A DNA stretch of 64,000 bases. Origin: Jaapia argillacea MUCL 33604 (Eukaryota > Basidiomycota > Agaricomycetes > Jaapiales > Jaapiaceae). The notes beneath the pieces were generated by a model that was given only the letters and a program-made list of their open reading frames with translations, was not told the origin of the DNA and ran no database searches. Made by a program: the position numbers and the translations under genes. Positions 56,975 to 64,000 of the stretch are shown here, piece after piece. The stretch covers positions 234,444 through 298,443 of the forward strand of contig KL197714.1 of the NCBI GenBank assembly GCA_000697665.1. Reading direction: 5' to 3'. Position 1 is the stretch's first letter. Every line of letters starts with the position of its first letter.

Positions 56975-57615
56975 GTAATCGCGTTGTTGACCTCCCTCCT
57001 AACTCCCTGGTCGAGACCGCGTCTCGGTAGCAACAACCCCCGACTGGGGTTGAGTTCTATCCCCCGCACTGGTTCCAGATCTAGTTCTGTGTAGTCGCCT
57101 CCCAGCTACTGAACGCCTTGTCAATCCAAAATTAGTCGTGAGATCGGTTGTCGGGATGTGCCGTTAAAGGAAGAACAGTTCAGAGGTTGTGCAGACATAT
57201 ATTGACATAAACTCGACGCTGATATTTTTGCACCCTGGTAGCATCCAATCGCCGTCTTCAAATTCCTCGCCCGATGTTGCTACGAATATCCACCGTCCCT
57301 TCCTGCTCCGCATGTGACATAGTCGGCGAGGTTTCTCGACTTCTTTGTCGCCCTGGCTCTACCTTTCTCGCAGGAGCTGCTGAGGGTATCGAGTCGCACC
57401 GGAGAGACCTCGGACAAAGGGACTCGTTTGTCGAGAGCCCTTGTGAGCTCATCCCACACCGAAATCGCAATGATTGAATTCTGTCAAGCAAAGAAACGTT
57501 TTTCCTCATCAGAATTAGAGGTGATGCCTCCACGCTACGAGTGGTATAAATGCATATCCTTCTTTCCTCTACTCTTCCAAGGACTTCCCCGACAAACACC
57601 TTCCTCTCAGTCAAG
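56975..57615. other. Upstream region of the endoglucanase gene
   Basis: About 640 bp. The long minus-strand ORF at 57258-57854 overlaps the endoglucanase start and has no family features. It contains the TATA box at 57545. Confidence 0.4.
57545..57551 (+). promoter_or_regulatory. TATA box of the endoglucanase gene
   Basis: TATAAAT about 70 bp upstream of the ATG at 57616, a spacing like that of the mannanase promoter at 19917. Confidence 0.6.
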
Positions 57616-59046
57616 ATGAAGCTCCTCTCCTCTCTCGCCGTCGTTGGGCTCTCAGCTGCCTCTTCTCTCGCCCAGTTGGCCTTCCATGGTGTCAACATCG
57701 CCGGCTTTGATTTCGGCTGGTATGCATTTCCGCTCTGACATGCGCTCTTCAATTCATGTTGCTCCTCAGTGCCACCGATGGATACTGCAACACTACCCAA
57801 GCGGCCCCTCCCTTGCTCCAGTATGGGGGTACGGACCTCCTTCCATCTCGTCAACTCGTGTCTTACTAGGATCGTTTACAGGTAGCGACGGTTATGGACA
57901 GATGTTGCACTTCGTCCAGAACGACGGATACAACATTGTGAGTGTCATATACTTCAAGAGCCTCTTCTTTGTCTCAAAGCATTCCATTCTCCAGTTCAGG
58001 TTGCCCGTCGGCTGGCAATATCTCACCAACAATGTCCTCGGTGGCGTCCTTTACCCAGCCAACTTCGAGAAGTACTACACGTTGGTCCAGACTTGCTTGT
58101 CGACTGGTGCTTATTGCATCGTCGATATCCACAACTATGCCCGATGGAATGGAACTGTGCGTTTTTCTTTCCTTTTTTTGACCGCCGTCTCACGCCGAAG
58201 CTTTGCGCGTCAGATCATCGGACAAGGTGGACCGACGAATGAGCAATTCGCTGCTATCTGGTACTCCCTTGCCTCCCAATTCAAGTATGAATCGAGGGTC
58301 GTTTTCGGCGTGTAAGTTCACCCTTTCTCATATCCAGGTGTACTGGCTTATTGTCCATCATAGTATGAACGAGCCCCATGATATCCCCGATGTCATCCTC
58401 TGGGCTGGATCTGTTCAAGCTGCAGTTACTGCTATCCGAACTGCCGGGTAAGCATCCTTCAGCTCCTAATGGTGCGATCCAACTAAACCTAGTCTCCAGT
58501 GCGACCTCGCAGCTCGTCCTTCTCCCTGGTAATGACTGGACCTCCGCGGCAACCATCTGGTCCGATGGCTCTGGCGCTGCCCTCCTCAACGTCACCAACC
58601 CCGCCGGTGACAAGACTGGTTTGATCATTGACGTCCACAAGTACCTTGATTACGATAACTCCGGAACCCACGCCAACTGCACCACCAACAACACCGTGGC
58701 AGCTTGGGAGCCATTGTCCGCCTGGCTCCGCGCGAATGGTCGCCAGGCCCTCAACACCGAAACTGGAGGTGGAAATACCGCCTCTTGCGTCGAGTACTTG
58801 TGCCAACAACGTGCCTACCAGCAATTGAACGCCGATGGTAAGTGCCTTCAATTATTCTCCCTCCTATAACCTCTGATTTTGCTTCCACGCCTGTCAGTCA
58901 TTCTTGGGTATGTCGGCTGGGCTGCTGGTGGTTTCGCCACCGACTACGTCTTGAGCGAAGTCCCAGTGAAGAACACCACCACTGGTTACTGGACCGATAC
59001 CTGGACCGTCGAAGCTTGCTTGTCGCCCAGGGCTTTTGTGTATTGA
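57616..59046 (+). CDS. Secreted GH5 endo-beta-1,4-glucanase (GH5_5-type)
   Basis: The signal peptide is MKLLSSLAVVGLSAASSLAQ, then LAFHGVNIAGFDFGC and the split exon TDGYCNTTQAAPPLLQYG. FRLPVGWQYLTNN, the GH5 IVDIHNYARWNG block, the acid/base Glu in VMNEPHD and the nucleophile Glu in ALNTETGGGNTASC are all present. It ends WTVEACLSPRAFVY, TGA 59044-59046. There is no CBM1. Family knowledge: cleaves internal cellulose bonds outside the cell. About eight short introns are needed. The fungal EGII/Cel5A-like pattern supports the subfamily call. Confidence 0.88.
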
Positions 59047-59266
59047 GAGGAATGATGGGATCTTCCGTAATTGGAGTGGAAAATAGGCTATAGCTCCCAT
59101 GTCACTTTTAAGTTTTCAATTATGTCGGAATCGAAGTGCTGACACGATGACGTCACCGCAAACTTTGTCTTCTTCCTGCTATAAGGCGGCCACGCTTGCA
59201 AGTTTGAACTTTGACTCTTGAGCATCACCCCCGAACGTAGTGAGTTTTTGTCCGTCCGTCGCATAG

Positions 59267-60388
59267 ATGCTTTGGAGATTGTTCACCAGCAGTTTCGCTA
59301 TTAAAAAGGTGTGTGACTAGTACTGACTCCAGGAAGCTGTTGCCCCGGATGGAAAACGAAGTTGTTGAACGCCCCGTACCCTTCACAGTACCATCATGGT
59401 GAGGATCCATGGGCGATCGTTACGGGCGCATCAGATGGCATCGGAAAAGAGTTAGTCCGGGTTGATCTCGCCATCGAGCACCGTACACCGCTGAACCTCC
59501 AACCAGACTTTGTCGAAGCCTAGCACAACGAGGGTTCAACGTGTTTCTACACGGACGCGACAGCGACAAGCTCATTCTAGTTCGCAATTCGCTGGCAACC
59601 CAATTCCCCAACGCGAGATTTGAAGTCGCAGTTGCCGACGCAACTCGTCCAGGCCTTGTTACAGAAGTTGCCGCTGTGCTCGCCGGAAAGAACCTCACGA
59701 TAGTGATCAACAACGCAGGCTATACCGGCGCTCCCATCCAGCCTTTCACCAGCTTTTCATCAAACGGCGAGTCCTTCCTCGTCCTCTTGATTCCTGAAAG
59801 TTAGTATTCATCCGTGACGTGCCCCGCAGAATTAGAACGTGGCACCAACATCGGTGTTGGGTGGATTACCCAACTGACACATGTCGTGCTGCCCACTCTG
59901 ATCGAAAATAAACCCTCTCTCATGGTGAACATCGGCAGTTTTGTTGAGAGCCAACCCTCCCCATTCCTCGCCGTTTATTCGGGCACCAAGGGATACACTC
60001 GTGTGCGTACTAATCGTTACACGTCCCCCCACCTCCCACGCGATGGACTGACGTGCCTTGCACTCCTCGTGGACAGGCCTTTTCTCATGCACTCCGGCTG
60101 GAGATGCAAGCTCTCGGACACAACGACGTAGAGATTCAATACCACGAAGTTCACGGGGTGGCAACCAAGGCGAACGGTGAACCTGAAAGTTTAATCGTCC
60201 CCTCCCCCCGAAATATGGCAGAAGCCATCGTGTCCGCCGTTGGCAAACGGTCGTCTTTCATCGTCCCCTACTGGGTGCACGAATTGTTTACCTGGGCCTT
60301 TATGGTTGTTCCGAACCGCTTTCTTCAGATGATGATGATCTCAGAGGTGGGAAAGCGACGGACGGATTTGAAAGGGAACATAGGGTAG
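59267..60388 (+). CDS. Short-chain dehydrogenase, 17beta-HSD12-like (copy 4)
   Basis: Exon 1 is MLWRLFTSSFAIKK; a GTGTGT donor leads to YHHGEDPWAIVTG. Motifs are TGASDGIGKE, VADAT, NNAGYTGAPI and YSGTK after LMVNIGSFVESQPSP. The hydrophobic C-terminal segment is WAFMVVPNRFLQMM. The intron after FTSFSSN starts GCGAGT (GC-AG), at the position where copies 1 and 3 use GT. It ends at TAG 60386-60388. It is convergent with the F-box gene ending at 60572. It is 27 kb from the other three, again beside an F-box copy. Confidence 0.82.
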
Positions 60389-60571
60389 GGACAGATCTAG
60401 CTACCAATATACGATTACAGCTCCCCTCGATCTCGATCGCTGCGGAGCTAGCGAGGAAGCTGCTGAAGGACGCATGTCTTGCATTCGGAGCTGGCTCTGA
60501 GATGCTGTATGTGGTGGAAGTATGGGGCAGCACATAGTACGGTGGCGATAATAACTTGGACCGCCAGTATA

Positions 60572-63076
60572 TTAAACTTTGAGCCTCGACTTCCACGGCA
60601 ATCCTGTGCGATCGGTCAACGGAATGCTCCACTCGTTCTTGAGATCGTCTGCCAATTGAACCCATGGATTCTTCGCTATAGAACGCCTAGCAATGGGAGC
60701 ATAAGAGACAACTCAACCAGGTGACATCTTCACTCACTCGTCCGTTGGCCATTCACAGGCTATGACTCGGATCTCTTTCAAGGCCGGGAAGCATCTCCAG
60801 TCAACTCCTTCGAAAAACTTTATCCACTGCTCTCTGTCACGCGTTGGCATCTTCTCCCCACTCAATGAGTGCCTGTGCGTCGGAACATGTTCGTCAGACA
60901 ATGGCACATCTATATACGCCCTTGACATACTGGGGAGAGGATATTGTGATTCGATTGAGGTGGTGGTGGAGTTCTACGGCGTTCAACATCTTTGAAGTGG
61001 GGATCTGCAGAGGAGGTACTGGGTTAATACGGGAACCAAAAGGCGGTAGAAAAGTAACCTTATCCAATAATTCCAACTCCAAATGAGTCATATTCGGGCA
61101 AAGCTCCAAGATTGGAAGATGTTCATGAGGCCAGGTGACCGACACGTCCAGGAGCTTCGAGCCATGTTTTTCGACGAAAGCGAGGAGGGCAATGAAGTCG
61201 GTGTGGCGCGTACATTCAAAGTGAGTCAAAGAAGGAAGGCTGCAGGTGAAGCAGAAACATGGATTATCAGATGATGTTAGACAGTCTTCGAGAAAGGAAA
61301 GCGAACTGCTCGTTACCTCAAACGTGAGATGTGGGTGAAAAATGAATCCTTACAGCCTCGAGTTATTAGAGACTCTAGAGAGGATAGACATGTCGTCGGA
61401 GTCCCGTCAGTGCCTGCCGATTGGCCAGACTCGCCGGACGGTCTCCACTCCAGCCTGCGAAGTCTTTTGAACTTGTTGAAGATGGGGGATAACGCTGGGT
61501 GAGGTAAACCCCTCCTCTCCACAATGACTCGTACTCCCGAGAATGTAATGAGGGAGGATGCAGACGTCTCTGACAGTTTCACAAAAGTGTCCCACGTCAT
61601 AGGTAACCAATGAACATAGTTCCCTCTGTGCCCGTGGATACGTTTAAGATTTTGTGAGCTCGTCACAATCGTGGTTAAACTCTTCTCGAGAAGTCGTAAA
61701 AGGTCCGCTCCATACGTGAATGAAACATGGAAAAAGATGGAACGAATGTGGCGTCCAAGAGGGGGATTTTGTGCCAGCTGAGCGGCGAAAGCCCGAAGCC
61801 TATCTTCACCCAACAATACGGGATATGCATACATGAGAGGCAGCCCAAGCCGCTGGTATGAATAGCCGAGATCAGCACACGTCGTGGAGTGGAGGTAGAG
61901 TAACGAAACCAGGCGAGCGTACATAAAATCCCCTTGATACGGTCAAGAGGCCCTGACGGGTGGTACCGATCTGGCTACCTCGGTAAAGCATGTTATCTGC
62001 AACACTAAAATCTCGGTCACACCAATCGTTCCACATGGCGAGGGAAAGGATTTGGGTCCAAATCTGGTCTCGTATAACCGCGGAAGCCGTCTCCATCGGA
62101 ATATAATCCGTTTCGGGGAGCGCGAGAGGAGAGGTAGCCTCGATGACTGCCGACGCCCTACAATCTCACGTAAACTCAGGTGGAATATTCGGGGCGAGGA
62201 GTTACTTACCAATGTGGCACGACAAACTGGACTATCTTCGCCAGTCGAGACGTCTCGTCCAAATATCTTCTGAAAACGACCTCTGAGTCGTCCTCGCTGG
62301 CGACCTGGACTTGAATTTTTTGGAGGTGAGGAATTTGCGACAGCGACCCGAGAGATTCGGATTCCGAATCAGGGCAAGAGGAGTAGTAAACCACCCGGAG
62401 ACTCGAGCACTCTGCAAGTGCGGAGACGAAGGCGCTTTCTCTGAGATGCACCTTCCCGTTACTTTCCTCCGCGTAAGGGTTATGAACGACATCCTACAAA
62501 ATAATTTGCATAAATGGCTGTCACAACTGAACAGGGTGTGGAGCTCACCAGTGCCTTCCAAGTTGAAGCAATGCAAACGAAAAGTTTCGAGGCCAAAGCA
62601 CGAGTGTTTCCATTGTCCAGCCGTTCCCAAGGCCAGACGGAGTCGTACAAAATCAGTCGGGAAGGACTGATGGTATCAAGAGAACGACAAAGGCCGGAGA
62701 CGCTATCGTTTGAGTGTATAGCCATGCTGAGATAGATATCGGTGATGTTGGGGGATGCCCTAATGATCTTCTCCATCGGCAAGCCATACCCTCCTTCGAC
62801 GCGTAATTTCTTGACAAAGGTCCCAAGCTGCTTATTTGACGCGAAGACTTTAGAGAGGGCTTGTGCCTGTGCCTTGGATCGGAGGACTACGACCTCATAA
62901 AGGAGAGGCGTAGCGACTCTGAGCCACCTTTTGCAGACGAGCAAAAGGGCGGAAGTCGAGAGGTGAAACCGAAAGAACACAGAGTCCCCCGACGCGTCTG
63001 CAAACTTCTCATCAGGGACATGGAGGATGGGTGAGAGTACCTCTTTGATGAGCTCGTCTGGTAGCTTCTCTGCCAT
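60572..63076 (-). CDS. Long F-box protein with two F-box-like modules (copy 6)
   Basis: Module 1 is MAEKLPDELIKEVLSPIL...STSALLLVCKRWLRVATPLLYEV (ATG 63076). Module 2 is METASAVIRDQIWTQILSLAMWNDW...GLLTVSRGFY, spliced to RLGLPLMYAYPVL. LRR-like parts (FVEKHGSKLLDV, LELCPNMTHLEL) follow, then CEWPTDE and AKNPWVQLADDLKNEWSIP...GLPWKSRLKV with TAA at 60572-60574. No internal stop remains after splicing. It is most like copies 2 and 3. Likely an SCF substrate receptor; substrate unknown. Confidence 0.75.
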
Positions 63077-63830
63077 GGTGGTTGAGCGGCACAAGGTCAA
63101 GTCTTGCGTCAATGCAACTCCTTTGCCTTGACCTGAGCCACGTGGTGCATATTGGAGGCGACAACCACAAAGGAACACTCAGATCCGCAAGCACGTTGAG
63201 GAATTGTGGTGGAAAAGTAGGCCTCGCGCGAGAATCACTCGAACAAAGGCCTATGTATACCAAAACACGCCGAGTGATAGTATGCTGTGTATTGTGTACG
63301 AGAGGATGATATAAATGTATTTTTCAACAAAAAATTCCGTTATTACTTAACAACCCAAATAAAACACTTCCTTTTACATCACCATCAATAAAACTTGATG
63401 ACCTTAAATTACTTTCCAACCGAACTTTTATTATATCGCCTATACTTCTATGAAAGAATCCAAATAAAAAAACTGTAAGAGCTCCACTTTTCGGAGATCT
63501 AGAGACTTTCAACGGCCGTATTCCCTTCCCCGCGAGCCAGTCCCAGGCGTTGGGGGACTTTCGACTGCCACGTGCGCGAGGGTGCATCGCACCACTTTTC
63601 ACATTTCGCCCTCTGCGCCACATCCCGATTTGGTAGCATGTTACATAACTCCCGCGTGCATTCCCCGACTCCGGTTTATTCGACTCGCAGACATTTCCCC
63701 AGAATATTATTGTGGACTGTCACGGTGGAAAGGCAACGGAGGCCATAGCACCATGTATCGTAGGCCACAGAATGCACGTCAACCTTGACCCCCCTCCCTG
63801 CACTACCTCTCCAGTGATCCTGGGACACCA
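63077..63830. other. Intergenic region with an AT-rich patch
   Basis: No supported gene. Bases 63303-63480 are far more AT-rich than anything else in the window (AAAAAATTCC, TTATTATATCG, AATAAAAAAACTG). The rest presumably holds the divergent promoters of the F-box gene (63076) and the right-edge gene (63831). Confidence 0.5.
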
Positions 63831-64000
63831 TGGCTCAATCAAGCTTTAAACTCAATCCCCTCATCACATTCTCGTCATTGCCTGCCAGTACCCCGAACAC
63901 TGAGCCCCTATTCTCCGAGTTCCGCATCAAACCTGATCAACCCAAATTACGCGTCGGAGGCTATGATCACGATCTCGAGAAGCGCGAATATTTCCGAGAG
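63831..64000 (+). CDS. 5' end of an unrecognised gene (partial)
   Basis: ATG at 63831 in a good context (GACACCATGG) opens at least 56 codons to the window edge: MAQSSFKLNPLITFSSLPAS, later LRVGGYDHDLEKREYFRE. No signal peptide or known motif. The continuous frame, codon composition and start context support a real gene. The family cannot be named from this fragment. Confidence 0.5.

Noticed and set aside
57258-57854. 198-codon minus-strand ORF over the endoglucanase start
   Set aside because: It is antisense to the TATA box, signal peptide and first exons of a clear GH5 gene, with no motif of its own.
1-64000. Prokaryotic-type systems (operons, CRISPR arrays, toxin-antitoxin modules)
   Set aside because: Intron-rich genes, eukaryotic families and fungal promoters show nuclear fungal DNA. 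No spaced direct-repeat array was seen.

Overview
The window reads as nuclear DNA of a filamentous basidiomycete, probably an agaricomycete. Nearly every gene is broken by many short introns (about 45-90 bp), gene density is high, and secreted GH5 plant-cell-wall enzymes sit beside expanded F-box families. There are no operons, rRNA genes, CRISPR arrays or recognisable tRNAs. Gene models were built by hand from reading frame, splice consensus and similarity between copies inside the window, so exon edges are inferences.

Layout. 0-7.2 kb: the end of an unknown gene, then a listerin-type E3 ligase (LTN1). 7.9-11.6 kb: a 650-bp MITE-like element inserted at the 5' end of a decayed Ifi-6-16 (ISG12-like) gene, a relic, and an intact gene fusing a RING-H2-like finger to an Ifi-6-16 domain. 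12.1-21.8 kb: glyoxylate/hydroxypyruvate reductase-like enzyme, CTP synthase, a mitochondrial-type DEAD-box helicase and a CBM1-GH5 mannanase. 22.5-25.2 kb: two more Ifi-6-16 genes in opposite orientation to the first group. 25.6-36.5 kb: three short-chain dehydrogenase (SDR) paralogues, two long F-box genes and a derlin. 37-47 kb: another F-box/LRR gene, two divergent small secreted-protein paralogues, a damaged long F-box gene and relics of both families. 47.3-59 kb: CIA1 (WD40), two long F-box genes (one frameshifted), SNF8/VPS22 and a GH5 endoglucanase. 59.3-63.1 kb: a fourth SDR convergent with a sixth long F-box gene. 63.8 kb to the end: the start of an unknown gene.

Two themes stand out. 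First, there is a local family of Ifi-6-16 membrane proteins. Their N-terminal part is a run of 19-residue repeats, and almost every repeat lies on its own 57-bp exon of the same phase. One member instead carries a RING-like finger. Second, there is a birth-and-death cluster of six long F-box proteins, each with two F-box-like modules, interleaved with SDR paralogues and with pseudogenes at several stages of decay. The conserved single-copy genes (LTN1, CTP synthase, CIA1, SNF8, derlin, helicase) lie between these expanding families as apparent anchors. They have no evident pathway link to each other.
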